From the NCBI GenBank assembly GCA_013368325.1, contig JAACJK010000002.1:1054001-1118000 (forward strand): 64,000 nt of DNA, written 5' to 3'. The notes beneath the pieces are model-generated. The model did no database searches, was not told the origin of the DNA, and saw only the letters and a program-made list of their open reading frames with translations. Positions 34,401 to 45,054 of this stretch are shown here, in pieces (positions within the stretch are counted from its first letter, which is position 1; each line of letters starts with the position of its first letter). Position numbers and translations under genes: made by a program. The stretch comes from Ephemerocybe angulata. Its lineage: Eukaryota; Basidiomycota; Agaricomycetes; Agaricales; Psathyrellaceae.

Positions 34401-34815
34401 TGACTCCGTGTTCTCCTCCCACATTCGGTCCAACCCACAGAAATACAAGTTCTGCCCAACGCCTGACTGCGTGCAGATATACTCTCTCAATTCGGATCAA
34501 AAAATTCACCAGTGCCCTGCGTGCCTCTCGGAGACCTGCTTACTGTGCGATAAGGAGGTGCATGAGGGAATGAGCTGTGAGGAAAGAAGGATCCTGGGAG
34601 ACCCGGCTGAGCAGGAGCGGCTTAACGAGGAGTGGGCTCAGTCAAACGGTGCGAAGAAGTGCCCTTCTTGTACTGTACTGACGCAGAAGGTGGATGGGTG
34701 TCAGCACATTACTTGTTCGGGGTGTCAAGCGCATTGGTGCTGGGTATGCGGGCGCGCCTTCGATTCAGGGACGATATACCCACATCTTAACGAGGCTCAT
34801 GGCGGGTTCTATTAA
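31491..34815 (+). CDS. CCCH zinc-finger / RRM-like / RBR E3 ubiquitin ligase 1, with frame break
   Basis: Exon 1 is 31491-31816; exon 2 starts 31879. Order: CCCH finger 1 (C30, C38, C44, H48), CCCH finger 2 (C139, C148, C154, H158), a ~200-residue Arg/Glu coiled coil, RRM-like segments (MTVSGLPLDAAEKEIAGIF; SLKFGNLDPGTQVDEI), a KH-like region, then RING1 (CPVCYDSVTHPDTLVCGHSY), IBR (CPTPDCVQIY...CPACLSETCLLC) and RING2 (CPSCTVLTQKVDGCQHITC), whose Cys in DGCQH is the expected thioester cysteine. The reading frame shifts between 33460 and 33480: the first frame stops at 33517 and the homologous continuation GGLSFAFNGQKVKANIPEAH is in another frame. Explanations are a one-base loss in the GGGG at 33467, or a 47-nt intron 33464-33510 (GTTGGG...TCAG), which also joins in frame. 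The fingers suggest RNA binding coupled to ubiquitination, resembling the plant DEAH11/12 C-terminus. Confidence 0.85.
32060..32645 (+). repeat. Coding tandem repeats of the Arg/Glu coiled coil
   Basis: Within RBR ligase 1, units of RRRQAxEVQRKEDEE and then AERVRRxEEER recur about ten times, with near-identical DNA between neighbours (GAGGAAGGGCGYAGGAGACA and GAGCGTGCGGAGCG). The adjacent paralogue has only a short remnant here, so the coil expanded after the gene duplication by slippage or unequal exchange. Confidence 0.85.
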
Positions 34816-35082
34816 ATGGAAAATACCAGCTTACAATATCTGCCCTACTTATGAGAATTCCTTCGTCTTGGGACTCTTTCTCCGTGTACTTGTATATGAG
34901 CCTCCCCACAGCTCACGAGCTGACTCTCACTTCATTATCAATGTATTCTCTACTAGAGATTCAACCAGCCGGCGCTTCGGACTTATGAATTAATCTAAGC
35001 CCAAAGACGGCCGAATGCGCCCACAAGTATAAAGTCTGCACACCTTGTTTGATGGATCCCCCATTCTTCCCTTCCTACCGCC

Positions 35083-38000
35083 ATGCCACCCAGACGTCGT
35101 ACGCCTCGCGCAGATCATGGAGGAGCACGACCTCCTCCATCGTCTGTGAAGAAGGAATGCAAGTTCTATACCCTGGGTAGCTGTCGATTCGGAGAGAGCT
35201 GCATCTTCCTGCACGTGGGGGCTGGAGCACCCCCGGCAGCGCCGACCTTGCCTCGTGGTGTGTCTAATGTGTGGATGACCTCCTTGAAAGTGGAAGGAGG
35301 GATGCTGACTCTCCTCTGAGCAGAATATAGCCTCGAGTGTTGAAATAGCTGCAGCGATCGATCGCGCAGATCACTCGAGACCAGGTATTCAAGCCAACGT
35401 TGAGGTACCCCTATCAGCCGATAAGCAAAGCCCTGCCCCCAAGTCCCCACTAGGATCTAGGACAGTAGCAAAGGGAAAGAGGTGCGTTTGAAGCTTCACA
35501 GGTTGATCGATATCGCTCACAGGAACCATGGTAGGGCGTATCGCCGTGGAAGCGCTGGGCCTCTGTCGGGGTCGAAGGCCAGCAATGCTGTTGAGCCTTC
35601 AGCGAGTTCTGGCGCCTCGAATATCATCCAGGAGGACCATGGCGAAGGTGGATCCAAGGCAGAAGAGGGTAGCGTACCGAGGTCGGCGATGCCGTGTTTC
35701 GCTTGGCAGAGCTTTGGGCGATGCAGGAAGGGAGACCAATGCGAATTCAAGCATTCTAGTGGAACGGTGAGTCTCAAATTCTTGCCCCGGTGACCTTCGT
35801 ATTGACTGTATACATCCCAGACGCACCCCGGGAGAGAGAAGCAGCGCGTCGATAAAGGCAAAGACTCTGTCGAAAAGAATGCCCGCGAACGTGCATTGAA
35901 GGCGCTTCAGGACCAAGACCGGCGCCGGCAGCAGGACGCACTCATGACACTCCAACTCCTCATCAAGGAGTCGAACCTCGTCACCTTCGGTCCTGGGCTC
36001 GCTATCAAGCATCTCATCCCGGGCTTCGACCTCTGCAAGATTACCATCCGCGAGCTCCCCCAGGACGCTTCCATGCACGAGATAACCGACCTCTTCCGGC
36101 ACCAAGGCCTTGACGATACGATGTTCAAGCTCGTCAGCAGTCGCCGTGTCGGTGCGACCCAGATTGCAGAGTTCTTGATGCGTACTGAGGAGGCGAACGT
36201 GATGGCGGTTGGACTGAAAGACCTGGAGTTTCGGGAGAGTCGCCTCGTCTTTGAGGTGGGCGCAAACGCAGCATGGGGGTCGATGAAATCGGCGGCCGCC
36301 CAGGGGTCGGACTTGAACACGCTCACGATCATGTGGAGCCTCCCATCTACTGCGATGATTGCGACGTACGACACGATCGATGAGGCGAGGCTGAAGGCAG
36401 GTCAATTGGATCGTCGAATGTGTCGCGGACGTCAGATACACGCTGTCCTGAACCTCCGGCCCACCGGTCCCGCTGCGCGATACTGGTCAGAGGGGTCTGT
36501 GAAGATTACAAACCTGGATCCGGAGACAGAGGTTGGCGAAGTAATGACACTCGCCGGTACCCAGCTCGTTCGGGGGATCAAATCCAACACATATGATCAA
36601 CAAGCATTCCTGGCGGAGCTTAAGATGCGACTCGCTTCGGCGCGATATATCGAAGCCTCCTTTGAGACCGAGAAGCTCAATAACAATAGGATGAAAGCTG
36701 TTGCAGGGTTTGTCGACCGAGAGGCCGCTGTTAAGGCGGTAGGGCTGGTAGAGAGGGGAGGATTCGTCACGATGTCGAGCAGGTTCACGACGCAGTGGCC
36801 AAAGCTCCAGGTCCTTCTTCCAAGTGAGCACCAATACACCAGCAATATCTCTGGACAACAGTACCAGGCGCAGAAAGCACAGTGGGATGCTATGGCGGGG
36901 CAATCGAAGGAGAAGAAGGCGTACATTAGGGCGAACGTGCGCGGAAATGGGCGAGTGTTTATCAACGTCGAAGGGTCCGATGAGAAGGAAGTCGGATCTC
37001 TGAAAGTCCGAGTGGAAGGGTTGGTAGCAGGCGAGCGTCTGGGCGTCGAGTACTGGCACAGTATGTTCGCATCACCGAAGTCGAAAGGGTTGTTCGAAAG
37101 GATCGCCAACGAGTCGAAGGTCTTTGTTATGGTTGACGGGAGGTACCAGAGCTTGCGCTTGTTTGGGTCGAGCGAGGGGGTGGCGAGGGCGAAGGAGATT
37201 ATACGGGAGGAGGTTGAGCGATTGGCGCTGATGGAGTGGGATATCCCGATTGCGAGGCAGTCCGTCCGCTTTTTCGTCGCCACTGGGTTGCAGGTACTGA
37301 AGGATGCGTTGGGCGACGAGAATGTGACGCTCGATGTCGCGTCTAGGGAGTGCAAGATAAAGCTGAGAGGCGGAGAGGAGGACATTCAGCGCGCTCGGAA
37401 GCTGGTGGAGGAGTCCCTTCTTGCCAGTAGCCTGGGCGTCCTACCTACTGCCGGTGCAACCGATGAGGGAGGTTCGCTCTGCCCCATCTGCTACGATACA
37501 CCGACCCTTCCGGAGGTGCTCAGCTGCGGCCACTCGTCCTGCGAGCCATGCCTTCGTCACTACCTGACGTCGGCTGGACCATCAAGCGCCTTCCCTCTCG
37601 TGTGCATGGGGGGTGATGCGACCTGCACCACCCCGATCCCGATCCCTGTCATCCAACGCCACCTCGCGAAGCAGAGGTTTGACCAGCTTGTTGACACAGT
37701 GTTCACCTCGCATATACAAACGAACGTGCGCAGGTTCAAGTACTGCACGACGCCCGACTGTACACGGATTTACCAGTGCGATACGGGGGTGCAGTTCCAC
37801 CAGTGTCCATCGTGCTTCTCGAAGATCTGTTCTTTGTGTAATGAGGAGGCGCACGAAGGTATGACGTGCGAGGAGCGGAGGATACAGAGTGACCCCGCAG
37901 AGCAGGAACGACTAAACAACGAGTGGGCAACGACGAACAACGTGAAGCGATGCCCTTCTTGCAGCGTCATGACCGAGAAAACCTACGGTTGCAACCATAT

Positions 38001-38490
38001 GACGTGCCGGTGTGGGGAGCACTGGTGCTGGATATGCAGGATGGCGTTCGGAAATGTGGTTCCGTTTGATGATGGGCCCATCCACGACCATCTAATCGCC
38101 GTTCACGGTGGGGTGTTCGCAGTGGAAGACTTGGGTGCTGATCTTGCTCAAGCAGCCCGACCTGCTCCGCTGTTCAGGTATCAAGCGCACGTAAATCAAC
38201 CATTCGCCAGACCTAGACCAGATGTTGATGGTGGAAACGATGGTGGCAGAGCGCGTTGGGGAATTCCAGCTCGAGGACCCGAAGAAAATGCCGCGGCTCG
38301 AGAGGCGGCTATCCGCCAGGCGGCGCTGAGGGAACGTGTTCGCCGAGCAGAGGAAGAGGCTGACTTGAGGAGGCGTATCGAAGCTGCTCGCCGGCAGCAA
38401 GAGCACAGGGAGAGAGAACGCAGAATTCAGGAGGAGGCCGCTAGAAGGGAGGAAGAAAAGAAGGAAGGCGGTTTCTGTGCGATCATGTAA
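35083..38490 (+). CDS. CCCH zinc-finger / RRM-like / RBR E3 ubiquitin ligase 2 with CaaX end
   Basis: Exons 35083-35259, 35324-35481, 35523-35766 (or 35583-35766; acceptor ambiguous) and 35821-38490 give about 1082 aa. CCCH fingers: C26, C34, C40, H44, and CFAWQSFGRCRKGDQCEFKH. RRM-like segments (ITIRELPQDASMHEITDLF; SVKITNLDPETEVGEV), a KH-like region and the RBR follow: RING1 CPICYDTPTLPEVLSCGHSS, IBR CTTPDCTRIYQC...CPSCFSKICSLC, RING2 CPSCSVMTEKTYGCNHMTC with the predicted catalytic Cys in YGCNH. All Zn ligands are in place. Unlike ligase 1 it adds a ~140-residue tail: FRYQAHVNQPFARPRPD, an Arg/Glu helix, and the terminal four residues CAIM, a good CaaX farnesylation box. This predicts a membrane-anchored E3. 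It is a tandem duplicate of the upstream gene, 267 bp apart. Confidence 0.9.
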
Positions 38491-39040
38491 TTGACCAGTT
38501 TGTAACATACTCTATGTCTTATCCCTTCTGATACCTCTGAATCGATATTGTCGAGTGAGCTATTGGGGTTTCAGACGATTGAGGATGATCGAGGATCTCT
38601 GAGCTGTGCGTAGATTTTGCGACGTGTCGAGATTGTAAGGTAAGAAGAAGAATATGCTAGTAATAGCTCTCGAACACTCACCTAACAGGCTATCTCCTTT
38701 TTCCAACCATGTTGACCACAAGCGTCCTCGAGTTTGTTGTCAACTTGTCGACGCTGAATTGGAGGCAGACCGTATAGGGAGCGCAAAACGCCTCGGAATT
38801 AGCCGCGTGTCGTGGGCCGGATGGCCGGATGGCGCGGCTGACATATGCCGACATGCTTTCTTTTGCTCCCGCTGGATTTCGAGGGCAAGGGCCTGATATC
38901 TGGTGCGGGAGACACATCAGTCAGGATGTGCTATAAATTCGAGATTTTAACTATTTTCTCAGCTTCTGTTGTGACCAGGCTGATGGCGAACACGAGTGGT
39001 ATGATTGAAATCGTCTATAGTGGGTGGAAGAAATGGTCTC
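38491..39040. other. Intergenic DNA, convergent 3' regions
   Basis: Lies between RBR ligase 2 and FunK1-G. No coding, RNA or repeat feature was seen. Confidence 0.5.
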
Positions 39041-41238
39041 CTACTTGAAACAAACACGCTTTGCCTTAAGTTCATCTCCCTCCTCTTCATCATCATCCCT
39101 CTCCAACGCCCTTTTATTCGCCCTGGTTGTCGGAATAAGAGGAATACGGAGCATAATCTTCGGCTTTGGCGTAAGCGCTTCGATCGCTTTATCGAATGGT
39201 GCCAAGACCCGAGCATAGTGCTCGTCGAAGTCCTCATACAACGATAACATTGGCCTGTTATCCCAAGCCTTTGTCATATCCCCAACAAACTCCTCTTTCG
39301 CTCGCACCATCTCCCCAACAAACTCATGGAATGCGACAAGAACGTCCTTGCACGGTTGGCTCCAGAACTCGGGTACCTTGTCGAGGTTGAGCTCCGGAGC
39401 GTCAAGCACCTTGCGCTTGGCTTCCGAAGAAGTATCCATGTTGTCGCTTCCCCACTCCAGTTCGAATGGTACGCTCGTGGTTCTCCCCACACCAATGTAT
39501 TGGTGCATGAGAACGTACATCACGTAGAAGAACGATTCGAGGTCATCCAGATAGTCCTGAACGGGCCTGTATTCGTGCAGTCCACTTCCCTTGAGGACGT
39601 AGTATGCCTGGAAGAGTCGGGTTCCCTAGAGAGTATTTCAGTCTTTGCACTGAGCTAATAGGATGGGTAGGACTGACCACTGCGCCACCCATGACGGCTC
39701 CGCCTCTGGCATCAGGCGGAATTTCAATGGCATAGTCCATGTCAATCAGAATTCCCCGCCACCCTTTTGGGGCACCAGGGAGTCCCAGAAGGATGTTTCC
39801 GCTTGAAATATCGCGATGTAAAATGCTACGCTCCGAGAACAGCTTTCCGTGTGCTACATAAAAATGCATTCGTCAGAACACGACTCCGGTTCCGATGGGA
39901 AGAGAGACACGTACCTTGAATCGCGTCACGAAGTGCGCAAATAAACTCCAATTGCGATTGAAACTCGTCCAAATCTCCGCCATACTTCACAAGTACAATG
40001 CGACGGAAAATGCGGTTATAAAATCCCGTCTCACCGGAGTCTACAGTCGGAGGGCGGAAGCACTTGATCTCGCCAGAGGCGCGGCCCTTGCGATCCTCGA
40101 ATGACTTCATCTGCATAATCCCTGGAATGCCCCTGGCCTTCTCCAGATAGTAGTATTCCTCCTTGCGGTCGTCCAAGTCGGCCTCCCAGAGCCAAGCGTC
40201 CTTGATAAGGAGATCTTCTCCCGTGTCTGGATCCGTGGCGGGCCAGCACACTGTCCCGCGACCATGTATGTCTCGACGAGTAAAAGAGGGGTCCACTCCT
40301 TGGAGATCATACGTCTTGTCAGACGTAGTGATTGTGCCGCTGACCTTGCGGCCGTCCCGAATTTCCCATTGGACACTGGTGTCGAGGCCAAGCTGCTCCT
40401 CGCTCTTCGAGGTCAGCGATAGGATGGCGCGAATGAAGATGTTCGTATCCTTGTGGTAATCAATGAGGGGCGAGTAGAGCGCCCCTCCTCGGTCGTAATG
40501 GATGATGCGAAAGCGCCTCTCCGTAATAACTGCAATGCGTACGAAGCGCCTGTTAGGCTGTTGGACGAAGATCTCCCTGTAACATAAATCATGTCAGTGG
40601 GCTAGAAATATAGCCTTGCAAGAAACGAACGAATACCTAACGTAGTGCCACATGGACTCGACCTCTGAGACTCCTGCAGTATCGTCGTCTGTTTCCTCGT
40701 CCAGCTTGACGTCGAAGACAGTTGCGATATTCGAATATCCCAGTGTAGCAGTGCCTCCACGCGGGAGCTCGAACGACGGTCCACTGGCCTCTATCGCAAT
40801 GGCGGGGCCTCTCGGGGCTACAACCCGAGACTTCTCTTCATCCGCACTGAATTTTCCAAGTGTAATCTTGACACTCGAGCTTGCGCGTACGCTGCTGCCA
40901 TTTTGGGTACGAAGGTCCATGTCGTCCGAGTCCACAACCTTGCGCGTCTTTCCGGCATCGGTGGATTTCTGGAGTATTGTTGCGATGACTTTGACGAGAC
41001 TGGTGATGATATCTCTTCTCTGAGATGGGGACCCAGGAATGTCCCCGAGCCGACCGTCATCTGCCTTCAGCTTGTGGCGGACTTGCTTGATGATGCCCCT
41101 CTGCCCGGATCCGTAGAGGTTTCTTATCCACCTGGGACTAGCACGCGAGATGTTTCCGGAGAGGTCGGCGGCAACATCGCTTTGTGGCACTGGTGCCTCA
41201 CTGTCTTCAGAAGCGATGTTCTTTCTGGCTTCAGACAT
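39041..41238 (-). CDS. FunK1 fungal-type protein kinase G
   Basis: Exons 41238-40637, 40576-39915, 39853-39678 and 39625-39041 give 674 aa. It belongs with E and F: MSEARKN start, DVAADLSGNISRASPRWIRN with LYGSGQRG, IEASGPSFELPRG, HYDRGGALYSP, LLIKDAWLWEADLDD, HRDISSGNILLGLPG, ILIDMDYAIEIPP and QDYLDDLESFFYVMYVLMHQY, ending in a DDDEEEGDELKAKRV tail. It carries ~20 extra residues before the ASGPSF motif (VRASSSVKITLGKFSADEEK) compared with E and F. It is divergent from FunK1-H with about 950 bp between the starts, which also contains a FunK1 relic. Confidence 0.92.
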
Positions 41239-41739
41239 CTATATCATTGGAAAGTGTCAGTATCACGAGGTTTGTTCTCGATAACTGAAGTTGACCTACG
41301 AGGAGTGGAGGTATTGGATGGGATGGATATGCGTTGAAGGCTTGATGCAGCGGTTCACGATGATGGTGGTTGAAGTTGAGAAAGAACGCCACTCCCTTGG
41401 CATCGGACAAGGGGCACGTGGGCAATCATCATCCTACAACAAAGCCAATATCGATAAATAAGGAGCGCGTCAAAAGTGCATTCAATCACATGATCGCTCC
41501 GGCCGCTAAAGTGCCACCCGAAATCCATGGGCCCTCGTTCTGGGTATCCCATACTGTATAGTCATGCTAACTCAAACCAGGATGCAGTGCGTCGGACCGA
41601 TGTATAAGAATACTCCACCCGTCGCGCTTGTAGCGCCCACGAAAGATTATAAGCGCTCATTGGCTCACCTGCGCCCTTTACCTTTGCGCAAGTTCATATC
41701 TTTCAATGAGGCTTCTTCAAGGTAAATTTTACAGCGAAT

Positions 41740-42060
41740 ATACCGCTTAAATCTCTATACATCTCGTAGTAATACTGTACCCATCAGACTCTTGCGTCCA
41801 GGGGAGGTTGCAAAGCCCGCTGTTTGAAGACCGTCTGGCTCCAACTCATTCTCCAATTCCGTCGCCATTAATGAGGGAATGAATACGTCTGATTTAGGTT
41901 TATCAAGCCCTTCAAAGCCGTAGAGTAGGTGGGTCAAACGTAGAGGAAGTCGCCCATGTCACCCTTACCAAATTCCAATCCTCGTCGTGATTGAGAGCTT
42001 CCCCACAGATATAGGGAGAGCCTGAGGGAGGACAGGGGCGTGGGAACTTACCACATTCAC
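41740..42060 (-). pseudogene. FunK1 C-lobe relic between G and H
   Basis: On the minus strand THLLYGFEGLDKPKSDVF (near 41937-41880) matches the conserved SHLCYGFEGVNLPAPDAF of FunK1-H, preceded in another frame by GDFLYV (compare LESFFYVL). The rest of the C-lobe is scrambled and stops soon after. About 100 recognisable residues remain. It lies in the shared upstream region of two live FunK1 genes. Confidence 0.65.
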
Positions 42061-42089
42061 ACGTGAGTAACCTGATTTGGGAATTTGCT

Positions 42090-42150
42090 GGGCCAATCGC
42101 GCCTTGTGCTTGACTGTCATCACCCCCATTATTCAGATTTTATAAAGTCT
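42090..42150 (+). promoter_or_regulatory. Conserved upstream block of FunK1-H (CCAAT-containing)
   Basis: GGCCAATCGCGCCTTG, CTTGACTGTCATCAC and CCCATTATTCAG lie 40-100 bp before the FunK1-H start, matching the block upstream of FunK1-A/B in order and spacing. A TATA-like TTTTATAAAGT follows at about 42135. The coding heads (RVQTRSQTR) are also similar, so the promoter and 5' exon were inherited together. Confidence 0.6.
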
Positions 42151-42190
42151 ATCGCGTCTTCCTCCACCAGAACAACATTTCACAGATAAT

Positions 42191-44691
42191 ATGCCTACCT
42201 CAGTCTCGAAAACAACCGTTTCTCGCGTTCAGACGCGCTCGCAAACACGCGTTGAAGCACCACCGACATTTGACCCAAAGAATTCGCTGCGGAAACATAA
42301 CGTCAAGACCGCTGTGAAGCCTGCTACACGATCGAAGGCCGTCCGCATTACCAAGAACACTCGACCACGCGCAGCAAGAGCCCCAAAGGCACGATTGGCG
42401 GTCGCCCAGAAGCATGCTCAGCTCACGCAGGACGCGCGAGAAGAGACTACAACGCGCACACCGGAGATTTCGTCTCGTTCGTCCCCTGGCAACGATTCTG
42501 TCTCTGATGACGACGGGGCTCCGTATGAAGAGGCGTACCTCGCAGAGCAGAGAAGAGCCGCCATATCTGACCTCCACGACATCGTGACTGTCGACGGATC
42601 CTGTCTCAAGGACTTCTACAAAGCGACGGCGTCTGACCGGAGGATCAAAAACTTCCTCACAGCGTCTGCGCTGTACGACTATGGCACCAACACCTGGACT
42701 GGTATATCTCGCGAGGTTCGGGATGAAAAGACGCTTCGTGCCTCCCTCGCAAAGGTCATCAAGGCGATTGTTGCTGGTCTTGGGAACGTGAAGGGGAGTA
42801 GGGAGGTCGTCGACACCCATCACACAGCGTTCCCGCACTGTGAAGACGCGTCGCAGACTTCGAAGCCCAGCATCTCCATCAGGGCTACGGGACCGTCGTT
42901 CTCAGAGCCTTGGGTTCCTCAGGGCGCAAACCGAGTTCCCAATGCCGTCGGCTTCAGCAACGTCGCTACCGTTTTTGAGGTGAAGCGCGATGCCGATGCG
43001 ACTGACGCTGCTGTCGATCAGCTGGCCGTATACAACAGGTGGGCTATCTTCGCCTTCAGGCTTTCAAATCTCGAAGCTGACTTCCTATTTAGACAGATAT
43101 TCTTCCATCAGCTCAACCGGCTGTTTTGCCGCTCTTTGCTCCTTACCGAGACCCAGGTTCGCCTCCTCCACTGTGACCGCAGCGGGGCGTACAAGACCAC
43201 GGCTATCAACATTCACGACAATCCATGCACGTTTGTGCGACTCGTTCTGGGGCTTTCTTCGCCGCACGAGACGGTTCTTGGCCTCGACTCGACTGTCCAG
43301 TGGACGATAAAGGATGGGATGAAGGTGGCTGGCACCATCACCACCGTCAACGACTCCGGCAAACGTATCAAGTACCAGCTCAGGATGGACGAACCCCATG
43401 CTGTTCGCCGGACTGTGCGGAGTCGTGGAACTGTCTGCTGGAACGCGAAGGATAAGAATGGGAAGCTGATTCTTCTCAAGGATGCGTGGCGTCTCGACGA
43501 GCAGGTACCCGAGTACACGTTTTTGGAGCGTGCGAAGGGCGTCGCGGGCGTCGCTCAGATGTTCGCATACGAAGACGAGCGATTACAGACCAAGGCTCTC
43601 CGCCCGGAGTGTTTCGACTTTGAGGCGAACGACTTCCATAACCGTACCATGTCGCGAGTGACGATGGCGTACTACGGTTCGTCATTGGACCGGTTTACGT
43701 CTCAGCGTCAGGCGATCGCGGCACTCCGTGATGCGATTCAAGGTGTGTATACTTTTCACCTCGTGCAATCCTGTTACTCATCAGATCCCGTTAGGCCATT
43801 GGAATCTTTTAAAGGCTGGAGTCATGCACCGGGACGTCTCCATGGACAATATACTCCTTGGCCAAGATGACGCGGACATCGGTCACAGAGGCGTGCTAAT
43901 TGATCTCGATATGGCTATGGTAGTCGAAGGGCCGACGGCTGGGTTGTTGACAGAGTACAGAGTGGTAAGCGTATTCCTTACTACTGTTTTTGCATCGCGA
44001 AGCTTACCTTCGCTACCAGGGCACGTACCTTTATCAGTCCGTCTCGGTCTTAAGACATTCGGACCAATACGCTGCGATAGCGACCGTCCCTCGAGACTAC
44101 CTGGATGATCTAGAGTCTTATCTCTATGTCCTATCTCACTTATGCTATGGCTTCGAGGGGGTGAATCTCCCTGCCCCTGATGCCTTTAGCGGCCTTGCGA
44201 CTCTCGCTCAATGGGAGGTTCCCCGTTTTGCCCATTATTGCAAACTGAACCATCTCAATGCAAAGGAACTCGACACTGGGAGCCTACCAGCATTCTGGAG
44301 CTCAGCTTGTGTTGAGCTGTGCGATAGCTTTCGCAAGTACCTTGCGCCGATCGTCGAGACCAAAATCGACATTCGTAACACACACGATCCCAAGATTCGA
44401 CACAACCTCTTCCAAGATTTGCACAATGGAATGGACACTCATTACGCAGCAATTCTCTCTCTCTTTGATGATGCGCTGATGGCTCTTGAAAAGCCAGGCG
44501 GAGACGACCCCCGAGAAATTCCACAACCGAGGGCTCATGCTCCTGAACCGGAAATCCCATCAAGAAGCCATACCACTCATTCGAGCTCGGAGATAACTGA
44601 ATCCCGCAAGAGGAGCTCCTCAGACCTCGAGGATGACTCGCCTCCAAGGAAGCGTCGCAGACCGTATGACTCTGACACCCCTTCGTGCTAA
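42191..44691 (+). CDS. FunK1 fungal-type protein kinase H
   Basis: Exons 42191-43038, 43093-43742, 43795-43964 and 44020-44691 give 779 aa. The first intron (43039-43092, GTGGGC...TTTAG) has no stop in frame, so an unspliced reading looks open; the paralogues show it is an intron, and splicing restores YNRQIFFHQLNR. The head is RVQTRSQTR plus a basic region. The core is EQRRAAISDLHDIVTVDGS, IRATGPSFSEP, LLHCDRSGAYKTT, ILLKDAWRLDEQ (putative ATP lysine), HRDVSMDNILLGQDD, VLIDLDMAMV and RDYLDDLESYLYVLSHLCYGFEG, ending in a Ser/Arg-rich tail RKRSSSDLEDDSPPRKRRR that resembles a nuclear localisation signal. It is the nearest intact relative of FunK1-D and FunK1-A/B. Confidence 0.92.
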
Positions 44692-45054
44692 GAACTATTT
44701 GGCGACATTGTATTATTTACCTGTGAATGCATACCCCTTCAGTCAAGTGTTCCCGATGAGATGCAGCATGCTGGGCGGGTTCCATCTTGCGGGCTCTTTG
44801 ACGACGGTGCAATCTTAGCATTTAGAACAAGATCTCACACAGCTATCGATGACAATCACCACTATATGTCCATTGATGAACGTTAACGAACTCGCAAATA
44901 CTCTACTTGGTACGTATATAGGAGTCGAACAAGGATTGAATGAACTGTAAGGACCTCCATCAAATCGCTAGTCAAGACTAAGACCCAAGCCTCACGCATT
45001 GGAACACTAATCTCCGCCTATTTCACTCCCGTAGACCTAGCCATTGACAGGCGC

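Noticed and set aside
43039..43092. Reading FunK1-H straight through its first intron as one 559-codon exon
   Set aside because: The segment is open by chance; GT...TAG borders and the same intron in A, B, D, E, F, G show it is spliced out.
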